Positions 9,053 to 16,490 of a stretch of DNA of 64,000 nt are shown here, piece by piece. The notes under the pieces are model-generated. The model was not told where the DNA came from, did not search any database, and was given only the letters and a program-made list of their open reading frames with translations. Origin of the DNA: 13-2-20CM-66-19 sp963824395 (lineage in GTDB: Bacteria > Pseudomonadota > Gammaproteobacteria > Steroidobacterales > Steroidobacteraceae); assembly GCA_963824395.1 (NCBI GenBank), contig CAWGPF010000001.1:744001-808000 (forward strand). The letters run 5' to 3'. Both the position numbers and the translations under genes were made by a program. How positions within the stretch are numbered: the stretch's first letter is position 1; each line of letters begins with the position of its first letter.

Positions 9053-10231
9053 ATGCAATCAACAGCCCCGAGTGACCTGCCGGTGCGCTCCTCCGTGTAC
9101 ACGGGCATCTTTCCGTGCCAGAAGATCCGCGAAATGGTCGAGAAGGAGGAGATCGTCTCGGAGGGCATCTTCGCCGCCGGCGGAATCCTGCCCGACCAGA
9201 TCCAGCCGGCCAGCATCGACCTGCGGCTCGGGGATTTCGCCTACCGGGTGGATGCGAGCTTCCTGCCCGGCCGGGGTATGCGGGTACTGGAGAAGCTCGG
9301 CCAGCTCGATGAGCGCTACGAGGAATTCAAGATCGACCTGCGCAACGGCGCGATCCTCGAGCGCGGACGCCTCTACGTGATCCCGCTGATGGAATCGATC
9401 CGCCTGAAGAGCGAGGTGGCCGCATTCGCCAACCCCAAGAGCTCCACCGGGCGCCTCGACATCCTCACGCGCCTGATCGCCGATGAGGCCACCGTCTTCG
9501 ACCAGGTCGAGGAAGGCTACGCGGGACGGCTGTACCTTGAGGTGGCGCCGCGCAGCTTCAGCGTCGTGGCTCGCACCGGCACGCGCCTCAACCAGCTGCG
9601 CTTCCGGCGCACGCGCGGGGAGCTGCCGCGGCCGATTACGGCTGCGGACTGGAAGGCTCTCATCAGCAACGGCGAGCTCGCCGATGCACAGGCCGCCGGT
9701 GAGCGCACCGGCATGCTGCCGTTCTCGATCGACCTGAAGGGCTCAGCGCCCGGCGCGCTGATCGGCTGGCGCGCCAAGAAGCACACGCCGCGCATCGATC
9801 TTGAGCGCCGTGACTACGATCCGCTCGACTTCTGGGAGCCGATCCACTGCCACCGCGCCGCTTCCCTCATCCTCGATCCGGATGAGTTCTACATCCTCAT
9901 GACCAAGGAGGCGATCGCCGTGCCGCCGGATTTCGCCGCCGAGATGCTGCCCTACGACACGCGCGCCGGGGAATTCCGGGTGCACTATGCGGGCTTCTTC
10001 GACCCCGGCTTCGGCTGGGACGGGCGCAACCGCAAGGCCGGCAGCAGCCGCGGGGTGCTCGAGGTGCGCTCGCACGAGGTGCCCTTCGTGCTCGAGCACG
10101 GACAGACGGTGGGCTGGCTGCGCTATGAGCGCATGGCGGTGCGCCCGGACGTGCTCTACGGCCAGGACGTCGCCTCGCACTACCAGGGGCAGGAACTGAA
10201 GCTCGCCAAGCAGTTTCGCGAGCCGGCGTGA
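9053..10231 (+). CDS. dcd: 2'-deoxycytidine 5'-triphosphate deaminase, long two-domain type
   Basis: A 392-residue protein, about twice the length of the classical 190-residue Dcd, of the long DCD family that has a tandem dUTPase-like fold. Visible marks are GILPDQIQPASIDLRLGDFA near residue 45, FANPKSSTGRLDILTRLIAD, and the second half ending VLEVRSHEVPFVLEHGQTVG. It should convert dCTP to dUTP for thymidylate synthesis. In many gammaproteobacteria the small dcd gene stands here beside apbC and metG; here the same slot is held by the long form that I associate with alphaproteobacteria. The deaminase assignment rests on the family, not on a catalytic residue I could verify. Confidence 0.85.
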   Translation: MQSTAPSDLPVRSSVYTGIFPCQKIREMVEKEEIVSEGIFAAGGILPDQIQPASIDLRLGDFAYRVDASFLPGRGMRVLEKLGQLDERYEEFKIDLRNGAILERGRLYVIPLMESIRLKSEVAAFANPKSSTGRLDILTRLIADEATVFDQVEEGYAGRLYLEVAPRSFSVVARTGTRLNQLRFRRTRGELPRPITAADWKALISNGELADAQAAGERTGMLPFSIDLKGSAPGALIGWRAKKHTPRIDLERRDYDPLDFWEPIHCHRAASLILDPDEFYILMTKEAIAVPPDFAAEMLPYDTRAGEFRVHYAGFFDPGFGWDGRNRKAGSSRGVLEVRSHEVPFVLEHGQTVGWLRYERMAVRPDVLYGQDVASHYQGQELKLAKQFREPA

Positions 10232-10257
10232 CCGGCGCGGCCGCGCCGCGCTCGCCC

Positions 10258-11355
10258 TCAGGACTCCTCGACCACGATCTTCGGAAAGACGCTGCTGCGG
10301 TCGCGCGAGCGCAGCGCCAGCGCCCCGCCGGTGCGCCGCGCCATCTCAAAGTAGGCACGCGCGCGCGCGGAGTCCGGGGCCGCCACCACGGTGGGGCGTC
10401 CGCCGTCGGCCTCCGCGCGGATGCGGGTATCGAGAGGCAGCTCGGCAAGGAGCCGCACCCCGTACTCCTGTGCCATGCGCGTGCCGCCGCCGGCGCCGAA
10501 GATGTGCTCGGCGTGACCGCAGTTGGAGCACACATGGATGCTCATGTTCTCGATGACGCCCAGGACCGGCACCGAAACCTTCTCAAACATCTTCAGTGCC
10601 TTGCGCGCATCCGCGAGCGCGATGTCCTGCGGCGTGGTCACGATCACCGCGCCCGCCACCGGCACGCGCTGCGCAAGCGTGAGCTGGATGTCCCCGGTGC
10701 CGGGGGGCATGTCGACCACCAGATAATCGAGCTTGCCCCACTGGGTCTCCGACAGCAGCTGCGTGAGTGCCTGGGTCACCATCGGTCCGCGCCACACCAT
10801 GGGCTGGGCCTCATCGATCAGGAACCCGATCGACATCGCCCGCACGCCGTGGCTCTCCAGCGGCCGCAGCTGCTTGCCGTCCGGGCTCGAGGGGCGCTGC
10901 CCGGCAAGTCCCAGCATCAAAGGCTGGCTCGGGCCGTAGATGTCCGCATCCAGGATCCCCACCCGCGCACCCTGCGCCGCCCAGGCGAGCGCAAGATTCA
11001 CGGCCACGGTGGACTTGCCGACGCCGCCCTTGCCGGATGCCACCGCGACGACGTTGCTGATCTCCCCGAGCGGCTTGAGGTTTCGCTGCACCGCGTGGGC
11101 ACGGATGTCCGCCTCGAGCTCCAGCGTGAAAGGCACGTCGAGGCCCTGGGCGGCAAGGTGTCCGCGCAGCGCCTCGGCCATTTCTTGCGCATACCCGCCC
11201 ACCGGGAAGCCGAGGGCGATCCGGGCGCTGACGCTGTCAGCAAGGGCACGTACCTCCCGGATCGCCTGGGCGGCGCCCAGGGTCTCCCCGAGATACGGGT
11301 CGCTGTAGGCTTCCAGCGCCGTGCGCACGGCGTTCACTGAGCTGGCGGGGATCAT
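10258..11355 (-). CDS. apbC: Mrp/ApbC-type iron-sulfur cluster carrier ATPase
   Basis: A 365-residue protein: an N-terminal MIP18/DUF59 domain of about 90 residues, then a P-loop domain with the deviant Walker A ASGKGGVGKSTVAVNLA, DADIYGPSQP, VDMPPGTGD, and a CSNCG pair (CxxC) that carries the bridging Fe-S cluster in homodimers. It transfers Fe-S clusters to target proteins in the cytoplasm. It starts at ATG 11355, with the frame remaining open far upstream only because it runs antisense to the kinase gene. It is convergent with dcd and divergent from the kinase. Mrp/ApbC is usually divergent from metG; here a three-gene block lies between them. Confidence 0.95.
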   Translation of the reverse strand: MIPASSVNAVRTALEAYSDPYLGETLGAAQAIREVRALADSVSARIALGFPVGGYAQEMAEALRGHLAAQGLDVPFTLELEADIRAHAVQRNLKPLGEISNVVAVASGKGGVGKSTVAVNLALAWAAQGARVGILDADIYGPSQPLMLGLAGQRPSSPDGKQLRPLESHGVRAMSIGFLIDEAQPMVWRGPMVTQALTQLLSETQWGKLDYLVVDMPPGTGDIQLTLAQRVPVAGAVIVTTPQDIALADARKALKMFEKVSVPVLGVIENMSIHVCSNCGHAEHIFGAGGGTRMAQEYGVRLLAELPLDTRIRAEADGGRPTVVAAPDSARARAYFEMARRTGGALALRSRDRSSVFPKIVVEES

Positions 11356-11452
11356 GGCTTCGGCAGCAGGCTCGTAGCGGGAGGGGGTGCGATTGTAGTG
11401 GCAATGCGTGTGCGCCATAAACACCATCCGCCGCCTGCGCAGGGGGCGCACC

Positions 11453-11479
11453 GACGGCTGTGGCATAATCTCAGCCGTC
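11453..11479. promoter_or_regulatory. Perfect 8-bp inverted repeat around a -10-like hexamer
   Basis: GACGGCTG at 11453-11460 is repeated as its exact complement CAGCCGTC at 11472-11479 with 11 bases between; the space contains CATAAT (11464-11469). It lies between the divergent apbC and kinase genes, about 150 bases before the kinase start. No T-run follows, so a terminator is unlikely; an operator overlapping a promoter is a reasonable guess. No matching -35 was clear. Confidence 0.4.
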
Positions 11480-11628
11480 CGGGCGCTGCGCGCGGGCCGC
11501 TTGAACGGTCGGCTCCCGCCGCAGTGAGAGCACCGGACCGACCCGCGCCTGTTCCCCGCTGCGAACCCCGGACGTTTTAGGAGGGGTGACGGGCGCGTGC
11601 AGGAAGCTGTCCTCGACGGAAAGGCCGA

Positions 11629-14073
11629 ATGAGCTTTTTCACGAACCTGCGTGCCGACCGGCTCGTCACTGAGATCCGGTCCTCGACCGATCCTGCAAGC
11701 CCTGCACGGCAGAAGGCCATCGCACGCCTGAAGGAAGTCGGGCCGGGTGCCATCGAGCCGGTGCTCGGGGCCCTGCCAGAGGCCGACAAGTCCGCCACCC
11801 TGGCCTTCGTCGAGGTGTTGACGGCACTTGTGAGCCAGAAGACCTTCCCGGTGCTCGTGCGCGGGCTGGTCGAGGGCAGCCCGCGCGTCATCTCGGGTAT
11901 CTCCTGGGCGCTCACCAACAGCAAGAACTACCCGCACCACCTCTTGCTCGAGGCGCTCTCCACCCCCGGGGTCTCCAAGTCCGCCGTGCTCGACGTGATC
12001 GGCGCACAGAAGTCGCGCTTCAACGTGCGCGAGCTGCTCACCGCCGCCTACGCGCAGGAGCCGAACGAGAAAGCGGCGCTGTTCCGCATCATCGGGGAGA
12101 TCGCCGACCGCTCCTCGATTGCGGAGCTCATCGGCCGCATCCAGGGCAAGGATCCGATCGCGCGGGTGCACATCATCAACACGCTGGCGCGCTTCAACAC
12201 CCCGGAGGTGCAGAACGCGCTGCAGGGACTGCTCAAGGACCCCAACAAGCTGATCCGCGGAGCGGCGCTCTCGGCGCTGCAGCGCATGGACGGCCCGATC
12301 GACATCGAGCGCGTGGCGCCGCTCTTGCGCGACCCGGAGATCGACGTCCTCAACCGCGCCATCGACGTAGTCATCAAGGCCAACCATCCGGAGACGATGA
12401 AGTACCTCATCGAGATCCTCAAGGATGAGAACGAGAACGCGCGCCGCGCGGCGGTCGAGGTGCTCAACGAGGTCGGCAATGCGAACTCGGTCAAGCACCT
12501 GCTCGGCTCGCTCAAGGACAGTGACTGGTGGGTGCGCAGCCGCGCGGCCGATGCACTCGGCAAGATCGGTGGCCCGAAGGTCATCGACGCGGTACTGCAG
12601 CTGGTGCGCGACAAGGACGAGGACATCCGGCGCGCGGCAATCGAGATCCTCAACCAGACCAAGGACGAGCGCGCCGTCGACTCCCTCATCCAGGCCACCC
12701 GCGACAGCGACTGGTGGGTGAGTGAACGCGCGGTCGATGCCCTGGCGGAGATCGGCAGCAAGCGCGCGGTGCCGCGCCTCATGGAGATGCTGCACACGCC
12801 GGTCAACGGCAAGGCCACCCCGATCGTGGTGCGTGCGCTCGGCAAGCTCGGCGACAGCAAGCTCGTCGACACGCTCCTGCCCCTGATCGCACGTCCCGAG
12901 CGCGAGATCCGCATCGAGGCGATCCAGGCGCTCTCCAAGGTGGCGGACGAGGCGCGCGCCGAGCAGGTCCGCGGGGAGCTGCAGGCCCAGGCCGGCTCCC
13001 CCGACCAGACCATCGCGCGCATGGCGGCCGCGGCCGTCACCGAGCTCGACAACCGCATCGCGGGCATCTCGCAGCTGTCCGCGGCCACCGCCATGCCCAC
13101 GGGCGCAACGAGCGCGCCGAGCCCGAACGCGGCGGGCGTGCGTCCGCCGCAGCCCTCCCCCGAGGCCACCCGCACCCAGGTCATCTCCGACCAGGCGCTG
13201 CAGCAGGCGGCGCAGAAGGCGCAGATCGCCTCGCGCCTGGACATCCAGACGCTCAAGCCCGGGGACATCCTCGAGGGACGCTACAAGTACATCGATCGCA
13301 TCGGGCGCGGCGCCTTCGGCACGGTGCTCCTGATGGAGGACACGGTGGTCGATGAGCGCCTCATCCTGAAGTTCCTGAACCCCAACGTCTCCGAGGACGA
13401 GGAGGTCATGAAGCGCTTCGTGCACGAGCTGCGCTACTCGCGCAAGATCACGCACAAGAACGTCATCCGCATCTACGACTTCCTCTATATCCAGGGCAAC
13501 TACGCCATCTCGATGGAGTACTTCCCCTCCCACACCCTTGGCAGCGAGGTGGTGAACGAGAAGCCCATCGAGCTCAAGCGCGCCCTGCAGTTCGGTATCG
13601 ACATGTGCACCGGCATGACGGTCGCGCACCAGCAGGGCATCGTGCACCGCGACTTGAAGCCCGCCAACGTGCTCATCAACCAGGAGGGGCTGCTGAAGAT
13701 CGTGGACTTCGGCGTCGCGGCCGCGCAGCGCGAGGGCGACACCCAGCTGACCAAGACCGGCTACGTCATCGGTTCGCCCAAGTACATGGCCCCCGAGCAG
13801 ATCCTCGGCAAGAAGGTGGACGAGCGCGCCGACATCTACGCCCTCGGGGTCATGCTGTACGAGATGACGACCGGGGTGCCGCCCTACTCGCGCGGCGACC
13901 ACATGTCAGTCATGTACCAGCACGTGCAGGGCAAGGCGCGCGCGCCGCAGGAAGTGAACCCCAACCTCCCCCCGGGACTCTCCGAGCTCGTGGTGCGCGC
14001 CATGGCGGTGGACAAGACCAAGCGCTTTCAGACCATGAACGAGCTCAGCAGCGCCCTCGCAGCGTTCCTCTAA
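11629..14073 (+). CDS. HEAT-repeat protein fused to a Ser/Thr protein kinase
   Basis: An 814-residue cytoplasmic protein. Residues about 15-480 are HEAT-type helical repeats; two adjacent ones share the unusual phrase DSDWWV followed by RA about 60 residues apart. A Pro/Ala/Ser linker (about 480-520) leads to a Hanks-type kinase from residue 545: P-loop GRGAFGT (G559-G564), ATP-binding Lys581 in LILKFLN, HRDLKPAN with catalytic Asp675, DFG at 693-695, and an APEQ activation-segment end. All catalytic residues are present, so it should be active. There is no transmembrane or sensor domain; the HEAT array probably recognises a partner protein. The next two genes are PilT-family ATPases, 152 and 19 bases apart, which suggests the kinase acts on the type IV pilus. 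That is inference. Confidence 0.93.
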   Translation: MSFFTNLRADRLVTEIRSSTDPASPARQKAIARLKEVGPGAIEPVLGALPEADKSATLAFVEVLTALVSQKTFPVLVRGLVEGSPRVISGISWALTNSKNYPHHLLLEALSTPGVSKSAVLDVIGAQKSRFNVRELLTAAYAQEPNEKAALFRIIGEIADRSSIAELIGRIQGKDPIARVHIINTLARFNTPEVQNALQGLLKDPNKLIRGAALSALQRMDGPIDIERVAPLLRDPEIDVLNRAIDVVIKANHPETMKYLIEILKDENENARRAAVEVLNEVGNANSVKHLLGSLKDSDWWVRSRAADALGKIGGPKVIDAVLQLVRDKDEDIRRAAIEILNQTKDERAVDSLIQATRDSDWWVSERAVDALAEIGSKRAVPRLMEMLHTPVNGKATPIVVRALGKLGDSKLVDTLLPLIARPEREIRIEAIQALSKVADEARAEQVRGELQAQAGSPDQTIARMAAAAVTELDNRIAGISQLSAATAMPTGATSAPSPNAAGVRPPQPSPEATRTQVISDQALQQAAQKAQIASRLDIQTLKPGDILEGRYKYIDRIGRGAFGTVLLMEDTVVDERLILKFLNPNVSEDEEVMKRFVHELRYSRKITHKNVIRIYDFLYIQGNYAISMEYFPSHTLGSEVVNEKPIELKRALQFGIDMCTGMTVAHQQGIVHRDLKPANVLINQEGLLKIVDFGVAAAQREGDTQLTKTGYVIGSPKYMAPEQILGKKVDERADIYALGVMLYEMTTGVPPYSRGDHMSVMYQHVQGKARAPQEVNPNLPPGLSELVVRAMAVDKTKRFQTMNELSSALAAFL

Positions 14074-14225
14074 GACCCCGCCCGCCTGAGTGCTTCGCCG
14101 CCCCGCCACGGCTTGCGCCTTGCGTAAGAGCGTGCGTTACGTCAAATTTCCACCCACAAGCTGTTGCTCTGAAAGCCCGCACGGGCTAAACAACGGCTTC
14201 GGAAAACTCCTTAAGGAGCAATGGC

Positions 14226-15353
14226 TTGGCGCGCATAGACGCGTTTCTTAAACTCGGCACCCAGCAGGGCTGCTCGGACGTGCACCTGGCCGTCGGCGTG
14301 CCCCCGATGCTGCGCATGTACGGGGACCTCCTGCCGATCAAATTCCGCGACCTCAGGGATACGGAGCTCGAGAGCTACATCGCCGAGATCCTGACGCGCT
14401 CGCAGGGCGAGCAGTTCAACAAGGGCCAGGACCTCGACTTCTCCTATGTGTCCTCCGAGGGCGGGCGCTTCCGCGTCAACGTATTTCGCAAGGATACCGG
14501 CGTCGGGGCGACCTTCCGTTCGATCCCGGCGGCGGTGCCGACTCTGGAGAAGCTGGCGCTGCCGCCCATCGTCACCAAGCTGTGCGATTTCCACCAGGGC
14601 ATGGTGCTCGTCACCGGCTCCACCGGCACCGGCAAGTCGACGACGCTCGCGGCCATGATCGATCACCTGAACTCCACCCGGCGCCTGAACATCATCAGCC
14701 TCGAGGATCCGATCGAGTTCGTGCACCCGAGCAAACAGAGCCAGGTGATCCAGCGCGAGCTCGGTACCCACATCCCAAGCTTCGCCGAAGGGGTGCGCGC
14801 GGCCATGCGTGAGGACCCCGACGTCATCCTGGTCGGGGAGCTGCGCGATGCCGAGACCATCTCCATGGCGATGACGGCCGCGGAGACCGGCCACCTGGTG
14901 CTGGGTACCCTGCACACCACCGGTGCGGTCAAGACCATCGACCGCATCATCGATGCCCTGCCGGTGGAGCAGCGCGAGCAGACCAAGAGCTTCCTCGCCC
15001 AGAGCCTGCTGGCCGTGGTCACTCAGGTCTTGGTGAAGACCGCCGACGGGCACGGGCGCAAGGCGATCTGCGAGGTGCTGATGATGACCAAGGCGATCGC
15101 CAAGCTCATCCAGACCGACCAGACGCACCAGATCCTCTCGCAGCTGCAGATGGGACGCGACCAGGGCATGCAGGTGCTCGACCAGGCGCTGCTGGCGGCG
15201 ATCAACGCGCGCCAGATCGACCCGGACGATGCCTACAACTACGCCTCCGAAAAGCGCTCGTTCCAGAAGTTCGTGACCGACACGAGCATGCTGCCGAAGC
15301 TCGACATCACCGGCACCTCGCAGGCCCCGGTGGCCTCGGGCAACGCCGCCTAA
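14226..15353 (+). CDS. PilT-family twitching motility ATPase (first of pair)
   Basis: A 375-residue hexameric secretion-type ATPase. It has Walker A GSTGTGKSTTLA, the Asp box SLEDPIEFVHP, Walker B REDPDVILVGELRD and the His box HLVLGTLHTT. The AIRNLIRE motif that PilT needs for retraction reads AIAKLIQT here, and the C-terminus is longer than usual, so it is a divergent paralog rather than textbook PilT. The start is a TTG at 14226, set by AAGGAG at 14213-14218 seven bases upstream; an ATG five bases earlier is out of frame and closes after five codons. It should power pilus retraction or a related motor at the inner membrane. Confidence 0.9.
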   Translation: MARIDAFLKLGTQQGCSDVHLAVGVPPMLRMYGDLLPIKFRDLRDTELESYIAEILTRSQGEQFNKGQDLDFSYVSSEGGRFRVNVFRKDTGVGATFRSIPAAVPTLEKLALPPIVTKLCDFHQGMVLVTGSTGTGKSTTLAAMIDHLNSTRRLNIISLEDPIEFVHPSKQSQVIQRELGTHIPSFAEGVRAAMREDPDVILVGELRDAETISMAMTAAETGHLVLGTLHTTGAVKTIDRIIDALPVEQREQTKSFLAQSLLAVVTQVLVKTADGHGRKAICEVLMMTKAIAKLIQTDQTHQILSQLQMGRDQGMQVLDQALLAAINARQIDPDDAYNYASEKRSFQKFVTDTSMLPKLDITGTSQAPVASGNAA

Positions 15354-15372
15354 GTCACTGCAAGGCAACGCC

Positions 15373-16434
15373 GTGCCGCAGATCGACACCTACCTCAGCG
15401 AGGTCCTGGACAAGAAGGGCTCGGACCTGCACTTCATCTCCGGCGACCCGGCGCGCATCCGCCTGTACGGGGACATCTCCCCGCTCAAGCCCGAGAAGCT
15501 CGCCGCCGAGGTGGTGAAGCAGGCGCTCTACGAGATCATGCCGAAGGCGGCGCTGGAGCGCTTCGAGGCCAAGGACGGGGCAGACTTCGCCTACACGCTT
15601 CCCGGGCGCGGGCGCTTCCGCGTGAACGTCATGCGGCAGCTGAACGGCATGGGCGCGGTGTTTCGCGCCATCCCCTCCAAGGCACTCACGCTGGATGAGC
15701 TGAAGCTGCCGGAAGCGGTGCGGCAGATGTCACGCGCCAACAATGGCCTGATCCTGGTGACCGGCAAGACCGGCTCCGGCAAGTCGACCACCCTCGCCGC
15801 CATGATCGATGACATCAACCGGCGCGTGAAGGGCCATATCCTCACCATCGAGGACCCGATCGAGTTCGTGCACGAGCGCAAGAGCTGCCTCATCAGCCAG
15901 CGCGAGATCGGCGTGCACGCCCCGAGTTTCGCCGCGGCCCTGCACTCGGCCCTGCGCGAGGACCCGGACGTCATCCTGGTGGGCGAGTTGCGCGACCTCG
16001 AGACCATGTCGGTCGCCATCACGGCCGCCGAGATGGGGATCCTGGTCATGGGCACGCTGCACACCAACGGCGCGGCGCCGACCGTCGACCGCATGGTGAA
16101 CGTGTTCCCCTCCGACAAGCAGTCGCACGTGCGCACCATGCTCTCCACGTCGCTGCGCGGCGTGGTCTCGCAGCAGCTGCTGCAGCGCGCCGACAAGGGC
16201 GGCCGCGTGGCGGCGCTCGAGATCCTGGTCAACACGCCGGCGGCCTCGAACCTGATCCGCCAGGGCAAGCTCGACCAGCTGGAGAACACCATGCAGGCGG
16301 GCGGCCAGTTCGGCATGCGCACCATGGACTCGGCCATCCAGCAGCTGCTCGACTCGCGCCAGATCTCGGGCAAGGAGGCCTACAAGAAGGCCATCAACAA
16401 GGGCAAGTTCGAGGACGTCAAGGACGCCGGCTAG
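15373..16434 (+). CDS. PilT/PilU-family twitching motility ATPase (second of pair)
   Basis: A 353-residue paralog of the gene before it, beginning at GTG 15373, 19 bases after that stop. Walker A GKTGSGKSTTLAAMID, Asp box TIEDPIEFVHE, Walker B REDPDVILVGELRD and the His box ILVMGTLHTN are intact. Its C-terminal motif ASNLIRQGKLDQ keeps more of the PilT AIRNLIRE sequence than its partner does. It may be the PilU-like accessory motor, or together they may form a second retraction system. Which of the two is the primary motor cannot be told from sequence. Confidence 0.9.
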   Translation: MPQIDTYLSEVLDKKGSDLHFISGDPARIRLYGDISPLKPEKLAAEVVKQALYEIMPKAALERFEAKDGADFAYTLPGRGRFRVNVMRQLNGMGAVFRAIPSKALTLDELKLPEAVRQMSRANNGLILVTGKTGSGKSTTLAAMIDDINRRVKGHILTIEDPIEFVHERKSCLISQREIGVHAPSFAAALHSALREDPDVILVGELRDLETMSVAITAAEMGILVMGTLHTNGAAPTVDRMVNVFPSDKQSHVRTMLSTSLRGVVSQQLLQRADKGGRVAALEILVNTPAASNLIRQGKLDQLENTMQAGGQFGMRTMDSAIQQLLDSRQISGKEAYKKAINKGKFEDVKDAG

Positions 16435-16490
16435 AGCTCCCCGGGAGGCCGCCGGCACGGGTGCCACAGGCGCTTGTGTAAACTAGCCGG

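Noticed and set aside
11356..13902. Open reading frame of about 850 codons on the minus strand, continuous with apbC and antisense to the kinase gene
   Set aside because: The sense strand codes a clear HEAT-kinase. The open antisense frame has an amino-acid content that mirrors it (Arg/Val/Asp/His rich) and no similarity to any family; it comes from strong GC bias at third positions.
14174..14187. AGCCCG-CA-CGGGCT hairpin before the pilT-like gene as a terminator of the kinase gene
   Set aside because: The two-base loop is too tight and there is no T-run; co-transcription of the kinase with the motors remains possible.
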